Part shown: one piece after another, positions 47,374-59,688 of the stretch | Position numbering within the stretch: the stretch's first letter is position 1 | How the letters are laid out: each line of letters opens with the position of its first letter | Position numbers and translations under genes: made by a program | The notes under the pieces: model-generated | Told to the model about the DNA's origin: nothing | Seen by the model: the letters and a program-made list of their open reading frames with translations, nothing else | Databases searched by the model: none | Assembly: GCA_030762895.1 (NCBI GenBank) | Contig: CM061063.1 | Span: 71,793,836 to 71,857,835, forward strand | Source of the DNA: Sophora flavescens | Lineage: Eukaryota; Streptophyta; Magnoliopsida; Fabales; Fabaceae | DNA: 64,000 bases | Reading direction: 5' to 3'

Positions 47374-50300
47374 TGTGACACCCTAACTTGGTCATCACAT
47401 GGTTACCCTTTTTGCGGAAAAATGCTCGTTTAAATGCTGGTCGCTTTCGGAAGAAGATTATTCAACATACACAAGGTTACCAAAAAGGTACTTAATTTTT
47501 TTTTTCTTTAAAGAAAAGAAGTAAAAGGTAAAGAAACTCACAACTTGAAAACGACAACAGATACATATATATAATATTGCCTCGAAAGGTCTTAGGTTTT
47601 AACATTACACCACGGCCTTAATCAATATGGCCAACAGAAACGAAAACATAACTGAGAAGATAAGGTAAATAAAACACCAACTGGGAATGGGAATCTGGGA
47701 ATCTAAACTCAAAAGAAAAGCTCAAAAGCCAAGACTAACGGACCACTCAAAACAAAGCCTCCAACCACTACCAATGCCTACGACACTCGGAGTGGCCACA
47801 AACGCTCCCACAAGAAGAAGTCTCCGGCTCCGGGTCAATCACCTCTCCTCCGTCATCCAACGGGACATCCTCCTCCTCAATATCCAAAGGGTGATAACCC
47901 GCCTCGAGCTCCTCATCCCACCATTCGTCTACCAGCTCATGAGGCTCCTCCTCAGGATCCTCTTCGGGATCTTCTTCAGGATCTTCCTCCATCGGTTCCT
48001 CCTCTTCTGGCTCGGCAGGCTCAACGTGAGGGTGAAGTAGACCGGCTTCCTGTAGCGTGTTCAGGTACAACCATGGCGGTGGAAGAATCACGTTCCTGGA
48101 TTCCACCGAGTGGATCCTCCTAATTGGCTCTCCATGTATATTAGCTTCAATAGTAGTGATTGGCCCTCGGTACGTCGCCGTAGTCGCATTCGCGTCCATC
48201 CTCCAATTCCCAATCCTGTCGGCCTCGTCAAAAGTCTCTGTCCGTGTGACCTCAGGTACAAGAGGGACAAGAGGGTCCATCTAAAGCATACGCATACCCG
48301 GTACGAGGAAAATAAAAGAACATAAAGACATGCAAGAGTGAGATACCGTCATAAGATATATCCCACAACAACCATATACATGATACATGCAACACGAAAT
48401 CAGATCAACAGTTAAAGCATGCATAATCATCATAATATAACAGTGTTATATCAAGGGGTCCTCAAGCCCGTACAATCAGTTTTCGAAAATGTGCATGACA
48501 CTTCAATATCAGGCTCTATCCTAATCTCATGAGATCACAAAACCATGTTATCAGTGGAGAATATAGAGTTGGTCAAGCTCTGCCCACCGGGCTGTTGCCA
48601 CCGCATCCTGATGCACCAGGCCTCTTGGTCAGACAACGCCACATGCCCTTAACGAAACAGCTAGCAATGTGACTGACTCTCAGATACCCCATGGGTATCC
48701 TCAATAAGCAAAGGCACATCTGCCAGGGGAAATGCATATGAATAAAAACTTTCCTTTTAAGGTTTTTCTTTGTGTAAATATTTCACTGTCAAAGCTCAAA
48801 GCTAATGACTTAACATTATTTCCCCATCACTTGAAAACTTAGAAACATAGGACACACAGTCCGAATGCTCAATCCCAACACCTAGACCGTGGCCGCAGTC
48901 AAGGTTTGTGGTAATGGAAATCAATATACTTTTAGTCATGTTTTACTTATCATGCTAAGGACAATAGCCCACAACAACGGAAATCGAAACGAACTGTCCT
49001 CGATTCCGCGAGTGGACTTGAAGTCCATAACATTACGAATAGGACTTTACGGTCCCGAATTAACACTGATCCAAGATCACGTGCTAAGCATGGAAAACTA
49101 GAGGCGACGTCTCACGTCTAGATTCCTATTCTTTTAGTACTTATCTTTCATTTGACGAAAACAGTTTTCGAAACCGAAAGCCTCGATAACCTATGCTGGC
49201 TATCGGAAAGTTTCTAAATCATTTGGGAGAAAACCTTTTCTTTTGAAAATCCTTTATAAAACGTTTTTGAAACACTTTTAACTTTGAAAATACCCAATAG
49301 GATATTGTAAAATATTTTCGAAAGTTTTCACTTAAAACACATAGTTCGAAAAGGGTTTTTCTCTTGCATTCTAGAAATCACTAAAACTATATTGTCACAT
49401 AAAACAAGTACTTTTAAACATTCAAGCTTTTTGGAAAAGAACACCCATCCTTTCATCTTCAAAGCTTATTAAGGTTTTTAATCCTTATTAATGATTAAGC
49501 ACAGACACACGTCCGGCTTAGCAAACTTCAAACAACAACAGCAGTATGTACACATATATATATATATTCACAGTTCAATTCCAATATCACAGTTCATCAC
49601 AGTTATACATCTCAACATATATAACGATACAGTTCAACTTCATATAATAGCATAACATTTCAGATAATCCAGTAACTCAATAACAGTCAAGTAAACAATT
49701 AATCAAATACACACATGCATACAGTTATTGAATATCTTTCGGAAATCCCCTCTTACCTCAAAAGACGATAAGGGTTCCGACTACGAAAACTAAGGATCAC
49801 GAACGTCCGCACAGAATCTAATCTAAGGTTACACACATGAAACCATAGGTTAGATTTTTAATCAAAGAACACTAGCCACAAGGCATAGGTTCGGTTTTCA
49901 ACAATGGTTTTGGATTAAGGTTTCCAAAAATCATGCAACTTATGGATTTATGATCCTTAAGTGCTAGGAGTTCTTAAACACCAAAAGTTTAACAAGTTTG
50001 AATCAAGAATCCCACTAAGTCATCAACTTAGGGTTTCGGTTTTCATCCTCTAAAATAGGTTAGGATGTTCTAAATTTTCCAATCTATTTAGGTTAGCATC
50101 CATACCTAGTAAGGAGCCTAAAACCTTGATCATTTTGGAAAAATGAAAAAATCAAATACCCTAGGCCACAAACACTACCATTCGGCCTTGAGTAAAAATG
50201 AGGGTTAGAGGTTTTCAAACTTTCCAATCTCTTGGATCTAGCATCCTTATACATCAAGGAGCCCAAATCCATGATCACTTTGGAAAAACCTCAAAGTACA

Positions 50301-51459
50301 TATAACAAAACACTTAGAGTTTTCACTTTTTCATGAAAATACATAAAAGTTTCTAAACTTTTCCAATAACTTAAACCTAGCATCCTTATGTACATAGGAG
50401 CTCTTGGTCATGATCATGTTGGAATAACACTCAAACACAAGCTTAACCAAGCAAAGATGAAACAAAACTCATATGGCACAAAAGACATAGATTCTGTCCA
50501 GTACAGAAAATGGTGTTCGAGATTTTTGTTTTCCACAAGATTTTAGTATGTTGATGAGGAAGTAAAAATAAGAATATAGAAATTGGTTTCACCTCAATCG
50601 GAGTTTTCTACAATTTTTGAGAATGTTTTGAAGTTTAAAAGCATATTATGAACTCAAAACATCAACTATGAAAATAAAGCCAAAACTTGAAAAACAAATG
50701 GTATAGGGACATTACCCTTACCAATATGAACAACTTTGATGAAGAACACAACTTGAAAAACTTAGTAAAAATGGTACCTTTAGTTGTGTGAAGAAGAAGA
50801 TGAATAGTTGTAAAAAAATGTTTTTGTGAAAGGAAGCAAAAGTGTGAAATGGTTACACTTTGAAACTTAAATAGAAGAAGGAAAAGAGAGGGGGAGGGCG
50901 TCAGTTTTGGGGCAGATTGGAGGGGAGAGAAGAGCTTGACTTGGTTGAGAAGAAAGGAGGTATGGTGTAGGTAAGGTGTGTGTAAGAAAGTATGGTGATT
51001 TGACTTGATTGGTGTAAGGAAGGTATGGCCATGGACATGCCTATGTCATAGCCTTCACATCAGTCAATCTACTTCATTTTTGCTCTGCTCCAACATGCAT
51101 CAGATGAATTTCTCGATCGTATTTCCCGACGATTCGCCCGGGTAATACTCGGAAATTCGGCCCCGAACAAGATTTCTCAAAACACTCCAAACCCACACAA
51201 AACATAAAAAAAACACTAATCGTCTCGTTCACGAGTCAATATTAGGTCTCTAGCTCAAGAAACTCAGATCGGCTTTGAAAACCCAGACCGACTTTCGTTT
51301 GAATTTTATACCGAAAATTTTACTGTGACTTCATACAGTAAAATAACACAAGAAAATGATTTTATTTAAAATAAAATCATCTTCTGGATTTTATCACAAT
51401 TAAATACATTAAAGCATGCATTTACTAATAATTAAGCACACGAAAAACAGGGTGTTACA
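47374..51459. mobile_element. Solo LTR (Gypsy-type), 4.1 kb
   Basis: Starts TGTGACACCC and ends GGGTGTTACA, near-complementary termini of large Ty3/Gypsy LTRs. A perfect 5-bp target duplication TGACA lies at 47369-47373 and 51460-51464. No gag or pol inside, so it is most simply a solo LTR. A minus-strand TATA-like CTATTTAAG at 50866-50874 suggests the element ran on the minus strand. About 50085-50435 has three degenerate units of roughly 140 bp (TAGCATCC..TA...AGGAGC, then GATCA(T/C)TTTGGAA). Confidence 0.88.
47768..48280 (-). CDS. Acidic ORF of 170 aa inside the 4.1-kb LTR
   Basis: Opens MDPLVPLVPEVTRTETF and has a hydrophobic patch NVILPPPWLYLNTLQEAG. A run of about 25 mostly acidic residues follows (EEEPMEEDPEEDPEEDPEEE), then DEWWDEELEAGYHPLDIEEE, ending C-S-G-S-V-C-G-H-S-E-C. 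Uninterrupted reading frame with balanced codon use over the non-repetitive part. I do not recognise a domain. Its location within the LTR, on the same strand as the TATA-like motif, suggests an LTR-borne accessory ORF, but it could also be unexpressed. Function unknown. Confidence 0.45.
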   Translation of the reverse strand: MDPLVPLVPEVTRTETFDEADRIGNWRMDANATTATYRGPITTIEANIHGEPIRRIHSVESRNVILPPPWLYLNTLQEAGLLHPHVEPAEPEEEEPMEEDPEEDPEEDPEEEPHELVDEWWDEELEAGYHPLDIEEEDVPLDDGGEVIDPEPETSSCGSVCGHSECRRHW

Positions 51460-51645
51460 TGACACACCTAAATTTTTTCCAAGGAAAGATGAAGCCCCTA
51501 AAAAAAAACTATAATACTTACGAGTTTAAGAGGGAAAAAAACTTAGAAGACACGTTAACTTGATTTTAAGGAAAGTATTCAAACATACATAAAATTAAAA
51601 TTCAATAGTAGCACATTAAAATCTATAGTAAGAGGTGATAAAAAC

Positions 51646-52193
51646 CATCGTTTTGGAAACGGACCAGAGGGTTTGACCGATTGGATCGGGAAACGGACCA
51701 GACGGTTTGATCGATTGGATCGGGAAACGGTCAGGTGTCTGGTTCGTTGAACCCCAAAATCCAGCTGGTTCCAGAACCAGTGAGAACCGGTCAAATCAGT
51801 CCAAAACCGGTGAAATTTGGTCAAAAACCGATGGTCAGAATCGAGTTAAACCGGCTCGTTTTTTATTTTCATTTTTTAATGATTTATTTATTATCATAAA
51901 AATATATTTTTAATCAAATAATGGTCCGTTGATAAGTTATAAAAATACATATACATGGATTTTAATTATTTATCCTTCTTCATTGATTTTTTATTTTAAG
52001 AAATATATAATAGGATTATTTTATATTATTTTAAAAATTGATTTTTATTAAGTTTATTACTTGATATAATATATAATATTAAAATATATATTTATTATCA
52101 CCAATTCGATCATGGTTCAACCACAGTTGAACCATTGAACCTTGAACTGATGGCTTCACAGATTCAATGACTGGTCTGATTTTTAAAACATTG
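51646..52193. mobile_element. hAT-type non-autonomous element 2
   Basis: Left end CATCGTTTTGGAAACGGACC and right end, on the other strand, CAATGTTTTAAAAATCAGAC. Flanks ATAAAAAC (51638-51645) and ATAAGAAC (52194-52201) form an 8-bp target duplication with one mismatch. It shares GGTTCAACCACAGTTGAACC-like subterminal motifs with element 1. 548 bp, no transposase. Confidence 0.82.
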
Positions 52194-52201
52194 ATAAGAA
52201 C

Positions 52202-53170
52202 CGATCCCTATATAAAATAAATGAATATAATAAAACAAATAAGAGTATACAAAAAATAAAGTCAATACTTTGTACCAAACATCAAATAAAATAAGAAAAA
52301 TGTAGAAAACTTACATAAATCAAATAAATAATGTGAGCAGTCAGAGACAATTTTAAGAATGACATAATTTTCAAAAAACATTTTATGTAGATTGCCCCCA
52401 TATGAATGTTATTTTAAACAACTACTTTGGACACCTGACATCGTATAAACATTATAAGTGATATTTATTTTTTATTATTTCATTTTACAGTATCCAATTC
52501 AACTAAAAAGAGAGAGAGAGAGAAAGATGCGGCGTTGATATATTAGGTTGTCCAAATAACACCACTCCAAACAGAACTAGCTCCCGAGTAAAGTTACACA
52601 AATCAATGCAATTTAGTGGGTCAATATTGTAGCTCATAGTAATAGCAATGCTTATAAGTGACAAATGTTACTAATTTTTTCCATGTGGCATCATCTCTAT
52701 CCCATCATTTATGTAAGGGGTCAACAAAATTGTACTTCCTCTTCTTTTGTTTCTACTATATATTATAGATAGATTATAAATAACATTATGAATAACTTTA
52801 CAACAAAAATAGATAATAATAATACAAGCTTATGAAAATATGAAGGAGCTACCTTTTGTTGCTTTACTTGCAGATTGGATGTAGGCACCAGTTAAGGAGT
52901 AGGCTCGCTGATGAAAATAGAATGAAAATGCTTTAGCGGAAGGAAGCAATGGATGACAACCGAGTCCACGGAGTCAACAAACCAATCCAGCAAGTAGTTC
53001 CTGCAAATGAATGGTTGCTTAGAATTTTCAGTAAACACATAGTATGCAAGCATCTAAAATACATGAGTTTATATAAATTATAGAAACTCTATGGAACAAC
53101 GTTACAAATCAGGACAAAAACTCGGCTTAACATGTTCATACAGAAAATATCTAGGAAGAAAGAAAAAGGG
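52202..53170. other. Spacer
   Basis: AT-rich, with a short GA microsatellite near 52509. Nothing else recognised. Confidence 0.5.
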
Positions 53171-53177
53171 GCAATAC

Positions 53178-53695
53178 TAGAGGTGACAAAACGGGCTAGC
53201 CCGATGCGGGTTCGGATTTTATAGAGTCGGGCCAAAAATGCCCGAAATCAATATGGGCTGCAAATTAGGTGCTCAAGCCCAGTCCTATACGGGTTGCGGG
53301 CTTGTTCGGGCTAGCCCGTCATATATAATTTTTTTCCCCAAAAAATCATGTATGTTTCCCAAATTATGGGACGTCGGGGCGTCTCAAATTACACTAAGTT
53401 TTACATCAAACTTACTTTCAAAATAAAAACATCCAATTATAAATTACTTCACTTCAAACTCAATTCTATTAAAATCAATTTTACAAAATCAATTCAACCC
53501 AAAATCACGTTTGTCAAACGCTCATCCAAACACACACTACTTCATCCTAGTCTTGGCCGAACCGCTGCGCCACTTCATGAACAATTACAACTATTTTCTG
53601 AAACTCGGGTTTGTGTACCATCAGCAGGGCCAACAAAACCCGATTTTATGAAACTCGGGTTTGCACAACCCGATCATGAACCCCAGCCATTTTTA
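53178..53695. mobile_element. GGGCTAGCCCG-type element with nested MITE-like sequence
   Basis: Begins GGTGACAAAACGGGCTAGCCCG and contains GGGCTTGTTCGGGCTAGCCCG. CCCGATTTTATGAAACTCGGG and GGTTTGCACAACCCG follow after 53620. Between them, 53400-53540 is a copy of the TTGTCAAACG...CATCCAAACACACAC family also at 13200-13385. The outer element is of the hAT-like kind often seen in plants, but its right end is not secure. Confidence 0.45.
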
Positions 53696-54540
53696 TAACT
53701 TCTCAAGTCAGAGTTAAACCTAATTTAGTATCTCTATGCTTTGATTCATGTTTAAACATGTTCTAATATAAAATTATATAATTATCATGATAGAAAACAA
53801 ACAAAACAATGATCCAATCATTTTTAGTTTTTTATAACATTCTTCCATGAACATCCATGTTCATTTTGTCAACTTAGAACAATTCAAAACACATCCAAAA
53901 CCTTTCTAATTTCTACAAAAGCAAGAAGCATTTCTCATCTTATATTCACAAAATCATGCATTCATAATACAAGATTGTGAACTCCAAACTTAATTGGATT
54001 TTGCATGGAACAACTCCATTAATGCATGCACATGATATAATCATTCATATATTAGACCATTCTATCAAAATAGAGCAACATACTTGCATGCATAATAAAC
54101 CAAACATATTCATGTTCATCAAAATTCATATACTTGATTTTATTCTAAATCAAGCATCTAAGGCACTAATACTACATGTTACTTTTGACATAAACAAAGA
54201 ATTCCTTTAAGATTGAACATACATGAATTTAGAATATCAAGCATATCATAGCCATAGAAAGTAACTGTGTACCTTTCACCATGTCACAAATAAACATATT
54301 TTGATGAAGCATATGAGTATCCATCTCTCCTTGTTGTAAAAAGACCATGCATCTCTTTTTCCTAACAAATGGAGTTTCCACCTTCGAACCTCTCCACTTC
54401 GACAATGTCAAATGTCATCTCCTTCAATGTTGCAACCATTTTTATAAAACGAAAATCGAACCTAAAGACTGTTAGAAAATGGGGTCTGGTCTGAAACAAA
54501 GAAGAGAAGAACAAGGTGACATGCGCAATCTCTAAGGCGT
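53696..54540. other. Spacer
   Basis: AT-rich with no gene recognised on either strand. Confidence 0.45.
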
Positions 54541-55140
54541 GTAAGAACACTAAGCTTTAGGTTCAATTCGCCCCCACCAATCTCTTTCGTAGATTGGATG
54601 CAACAGGTGTATTAGTGAACCCCCTTCAGGATACAATGGAGAACCTTGGTTTGGTTTGCACACCCTAAACCAAGCATATCATTAATTAAATTTTATAGAA
54701 CAATAGTTTCCTTAGTTCTCTCTGCGCACAAGGGAAGAAAGGAAGTAATTTGACTTGCAAAAATTTTGGCCAATTTCAGACTTTTTTATTCTGCAGCACA
54801 AATGGTTCTATTTATAGACCAACTTATGCCTCTTGGTGAATGAAATAACATTTCATGTATTTGAAAGAATGATTGCAACCTTTCATGTATTTGAAAGAAT
54901 GATTGCAACCTTTCATGAATGTAGATGAATGGACACATTTAATCATGAAAAACACACCCATTAGGATATAGTTGAAAGTCATGAAGAGACACACCTATTG
55001 GTGTTCTTCAACCTCTTTCCAACTTGGTGTCTTGGACTTCCATTATTTTGGAAATATCCTCACATCATCAGATGAGGAGCTTGTACCCTTAGAAGGAACT
55101 TGAACATACACATACCCTTAGAACAAATAAGGTGGATAAT
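54541..55140 (-). repeat. LTR-like fragment with promoter motif and tandem duplication
   Basis: Minus-strand CTATAAATAG at 54808-54817, followed downstream on that strand by AATAAA, suggests a retrotransposon LTR, but paired ends are not visible. A 30-bp unit TTTCATGTATTTGAAAGAAT... is tandemly duplicated at 54851-54880 and 54881-54910. Confidence 0.45.
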
Positions 55141-55187
55141 AACTAAAAAAGTCTTCCATGGTTCATAACCAATGAAACAGTTTCCTT

Positions 55188-55735
55188 TAACCTCTAGCAG
55201 ATGGAGTCAATGCCACTGGTAAACGAGGCATGGAGGATATTTTATCCATCTTTATGGCCTCACTCAATTGTGTTATCATTTCAGATATTTTGTTGGCCAT
55301 TTCCGTGGCTTTCTTGCTATGTTGATGCATTGTCCACAGGTTTGCATTGAGACACCCAGCACTTGGATGTCCTTCATTCTCTTGAAAATCATTTGCCTCA
55401 GCAACTGTGACAACCGCTTTTGCCATGTAGTTTTGGACATTGACAAAAAAAAATCGCCATTCTGATGAACAACATCAACACGTTGTTGTAGATTTCGTTT
55501 GGCTTCTTCCAATGTTTGAAGCTGGACATTTAGGTTGTCAACATTGCTCCTGTAGAAGATTATATAACCAAGCTCGGACCAAACAGGTCCAATCGCGCAA
55601 CAAACAATCTGAAAGACAATTGATCTAACAATTTCCACAGCCATCCTTGCTTCTGCACTTTACTCTGCCTTCTCTTCAGGAACATGTCAAAATATTAGAT
55701 TTTAAAGCCTGGAAAATTTATGAACTCATTGTAAT
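55188..55735 (-). pseudogene. CNL N-terminal fragment (second copy)
   Basis: The minus strand gives MAVEIVRSIVFQIVCCAIGP, YRSNVDNLNVQLQTLEEA and, after a frameshift in the T-run at about 55447, AVVTVAEANDFQENEG, AGCLNANLWTMHQHSKKAT and LPVALTPSARG. This is the coiled-coil part of a CC-NBS-LRR receptor, nearly identical to 31440-31946. Similarity stops at 55188, just before the P-loop region, so the NB-ARC and LRR are missing. It keeps the CAACAACGTGTTGAT reading that shows the 1-bp deletion in the main copy. Confidence 0.88.
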
Positions 55736-56890
55736 TGATTAAAATTTAGGGGGTGCACTCAAGTAGGGTTTAAAAAGAATATTTTAGGACAAAGAAGTCT
55801 TGTGGATTTTAAAAGATCATTTAGGAGTGTACTGAGTTATAAGATTTTCTTTTAAAAATATTATCACCAAGATTTTGTATGTTTGGATTTCAAAAATTTG
55901 TATCATAAGCATTTACAAGATTTCAAAGGAGCAAATTTTAGGCACTTTTTATCGGTGGGCTCTGGTTCCTTATGCTATGTCATCTTTGAACCCAGCTGAT
56001 TGTTTAAGCTTTCACTAAGTATCTTGTTACTTGCTGGTGTTGATTGCTTAGAGTTGATGTAGATCTAGCTGCCTTCTTGCGCTATGCTGTTTTGTTGGAG
56101 AATTTGAAATCTGATTGAACCTGCTAAGGCATTTTGTGCATTTTCTTCCTGAACTTCATTTTGTTTTGTTCTTTTGTTGGGTTACTTTGGTTTTGTGGTT
56201 CTGTTTTTTCGGTTACTTTTGTTGTGGTTCCCTGTTCTGGGTTTGTTCCTTGCTTTTCTTTTTCTGTTTTTGGCTTGTAATTCGGGCCCTATTTTGCTTG
56301 TAGATATTGCTGTTCTTTAGGCGGTCTGTTTTGCACTACTTGTGCAGCAGGCTTTGCTTTCTTTAATTGATTAGCTTATCAAAAAAAAAAATGTATGGGA
56401 TTAATTTGAAAAAAAAAACTTATAGGATTAATGTGAAAACTAAACAAAAAAAAACATATGAGATCAATTGACCTATTTTGCCTAATTTTAGTCAAGAAAA
56501 GTAAAACCCAATACAACTTTCCCAATCTTTTAATGTTCAATTTGTAGTAGCTCATGCACGTTAAGGTGAGATTTTGATATGAGTTTGGTATTTATACCTC
56601 TCACAAAAAATCACACGAATTCCACATTACAAAAAAAAAAATATCCATCCAAATTGGCTAGATTTTTTAATATGGAAAGACCATTTTTTACATCTTTAAA
56701 GTCTTGATTGAATGCTATTAGATTTTGTTACCTTTTCTAAAATGTCCTAAGGGTCCTGATTGAATGTCACAATATTTGTTTAGATTATTCCAAAATCTTA
56801 ATCAAATATCACAAAATTGGAAAAAATAATTTTAAACTTTTAAGGAATTGAATATACAACATTTTTATTTTGATTGTCGGGTTTTAACCT
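55736..56890. other. Spacer, T-rich
   Basis: No gene. A 62-codon plus frame at 56115 is phenylalanine/cysteine-rich because of TTTTG-rich sequence and is not called. AAACTTTTAAGGAATTGAAT...TTTTATTTTG at 56834-56877 recurs at 57084-57126. Confidence 0.5.
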
Positions 56891-56900
56891 TTTAAACTTT

Positions 56901-57081
56901 GGATTTAATTGATATACACTGATAGTGTAAATATTTTTTACACTGTCAACCAATCAAAATTTGATATACCATTATAAATGCTTGATTCTTATTCTAACCA
57001 CCTTAAAAATCATTAATTCCATGATTTCTGATTGGTTATCAGTGTAAAAATCTTTACACCGACTGCATACAAATTAAACTC
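56901..57081. mobile_element. Mutator-like MITE (181 bp)
   Basis: Left GGATTTAATTGATATACACT and, on the other strand, right GAGTTTAATTTGTATGCAGT, with continued complementarity through GTGTAAA and CCAATCA. It is flanked by TTAAACTTT (56892-56900, 57082-57090), a 9-bp target duplication. The flanking direct repeat extends 44 bp further (56834-56877, 57084-57126), so part of the match may be an older duplication. Confidence 0.75.
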
Positions 57082-57740
57082 TTAAACTTTAAAGGAATTG
57101 AATATACAACATTTTTATTTTTGATTAATTTTTTTGGTAAACAAGGTGGGCTAAGGCCCAAATTTTGATTTTTTAATATGTGGAAGGTTGCATAGAATAG
57201 AAAAATCATTTTTATATCGTGATAGAATTGATTTCGAAAGAATTGATTTAAAAAAGATTAAATTTAAAAATTGATTAATAAAATAAAATTATCTTTGAAA
57301 TATAAATATAAAAAAAAAATTAGATCCCATATTTAGAATCATTTATATTCATGAGAAAAATTAGATGTTATTGCTTCTCTTAAATTTAATTATAACCAAC
57401 TTAAATTTAATTTTATTGGGTGCAAAATTTAAAACAAAAACTTTTAGAATCCTAAAATCAGTCTCACCAAATTAGATTTTATTGTCTGCACTACGTGCCA
57501 TCTAGGTGCACCACATAACCTTTTTGAAGTGTTTCCTTTTTCTCTGTACCAGCTTTTGTTGTTGGGAAGAAATTCATTGATCTTGGAGCAGTACAAAGAA
57601 TTATAAACTTGTTCTTTGAGTATGTTTCAAAATTCTGTTATCTTATGCTAGAGTCATTTCTTCTGTGCCTTAATGCACTGTTTGAATGTTGTAGGTACCC
57701 ATACAGTAACTTTCTGCATCCCTATGCTTGGAAATACTTA
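57082..57740. other. Spacer
   Basis: Apart from the flanking 44-bp repeat, nothing recognised. Confidence 0.45.
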
Positions 57741-57859
57741 TTATGATATTTTGACACCAAAATTTGACACTATAGAGAGACGGACGTGGGACCTAAAATA
57801 TTGGTGTCAAAACTAGGGTGTCCCCCATGGTATCAAATTTTGGTGTCAAAATATCATAA
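57741..57859. mobile_element. Short palindromic MITE (119 bp)
   Basis: TTATGATATTTTGACACCAA at the left and its complement TTGGTGTCAAAATATCATAA at the right give arms of about 30 bp around a central ATAGAGAGACGGACG region with a second GGTGTC pair. No secure target duplication. Confidence 0.75.
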
Positions 57860-59688
57860 CTCATACATCATACAGATCATGTGGAACGTCATCTCAAACT
57901 AAATAGACGGCATAACATGAAAATATGGGCGGAAAAGTTCCTCTCATAGCACATTATTACCATTACATATGGTGTAGGCTTTGAATTGTGGTGAACAAAA
58001 TGAGTCAAATTGATAAAGCCTCTTTAGGTTTATTTTGATGGATTCTTAGTAAGCTATCAATATCATTGATTCGTATTTCCATTTTGTTGATCCTTCTTCA
58101 TGCTTTTTGTGCTTTTTTCACTTATCCGTTACTTTAGCCAGCATCACAACAGACTCGATCAATGGAAGTAATCACCTATATATGTTTTCTAACGTAAGCA
58201 GCTATGGTAAGCCGATAGGGGAACATAAAATAAGCAACCTTATCCGTATCTGGGACTGATTAAATTTTGGGAAAGTCTTCATAAAATTTCACTACTTCAA
58301 TATTTCTTATATCTATGAGTCGTGACAGTGTCAAGTAATGATCAATGACTAGGAACCAAAGCCAAAATAGAGCATTTAAGCAATGCTGAAACCCAAAGGC
58401 AGAAACTTACACAAGAGAACGTCAAGCCATGTTAAATATGGCACGAAAACCATAATGATATCAAAGTGCAGAGTAGGGGGAAAAGAAGGTAATTCCTAAA
58501 CAAATCAGACTCTAGAAGCAATCAATACTAGATGTCCACATTAGCCAGAAAAGGAAGATCAGGGTATTCAAAGCAGCACAATTACAAATGTGGCCAATGA
58601 AGCCACAGGGACTGAACTAAGCACCATGGAGGCTAAGGTTGAGTCACAATTAAAGCAATCCCATTTCTTCATAGTAACTACAATCACCACTCAAAGTTGA
58701 AGCTAGAGAATCTTGAAGGCTTATGGAGGCTTCACATGACACTCTCCCATCCATACTCTGTCCCACCAATCTCTCCATGTTGTTGCACTGCCATCTTTAT
58801 TTGTTTCAAATTTAACTGAAGTAAATATGAAACATAATCGATACAAACCAGTTTCAATTTTTTTTTTCAATTTAAGAATAAAATGCAATGAGGAGACAAA
58901 TTGGAATACCATACAAGAACAGACTAAGCTGAACAAAAATCACAAATCAAAAAGAAGCTAACAGACAGCAAGCTAAAAACTTTAGCTCAGTACTACCAAA
59001 ACACAAGCCAAATCAAAAGCATAATTTGATTTGTACAGAATTTACAAGACATAAAGAACTAAACTCTAAATATCATCTCCAAAATATAATAAGAAAAACA
59101 ATGTGTCAATGATTGTCTGGTTTATACAATGTGTGATGATGGATTAGGCTCGAGTAAAGTTTTGTTTTGAAACCGCAAAGATTCCTACCATTAAAAATCA
59201 ATTTCCTTATAATAAATATTTAAAGTATGGCATATTGAATATTAATCATGGAATTGAAAACTGTATTCGCTACAAAACTGAACTGCAAGAGATCAGGGTC
59301 AGTGTAATGATATTTGATAGCCAGAAATGGTTTTCATGAACAGTTTCTTCTTCTTCTTTTATATATGTGTATTAGTAGTTTAGTACAGTTATTTATATAT
59401 TATTTATCTGATTAAGCACAATACTAACATACCCTTAGCTAATCATCACTTTATGGAGTAATACCCAACAAAACCACCTTTCAACTCTAACCATAACATT
59501 ATCAGCTAATATATTCGTATTTGTATGCATTATATAGATTGTTTCAAATCCACATAATCCTCGGTCTAGTTTATAATTTGAAAAGAAAAGCAAACACAAT
59601 AAAGAATAATAAAGAGATCATAGAGAAGAAATTCAGCACCCATTTGTGCTGGGGAAAAAACATTTGAATAGAAATAAGGTCCAAATAT
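57860..59688. other. Spacer
   Basis: AT-rich, non-coding by inspection. No family recognised on either strand. Confidence 0.45.

Noticed and set aside
47687..48040. 117-codon plus frame opposite the acidic ORF
   Set aside because: It is the antisense of the Glu-rich minus frame. Leu/Ile/Arg richness is explained by that, so only the minus frame is kept as a candidate.
56115..56303. 62-codon plus frame looking like a membrane peptide
   Set aside because: Phe/Cys/Leu content follows from TTTTG-rich sequence. No start context or family.
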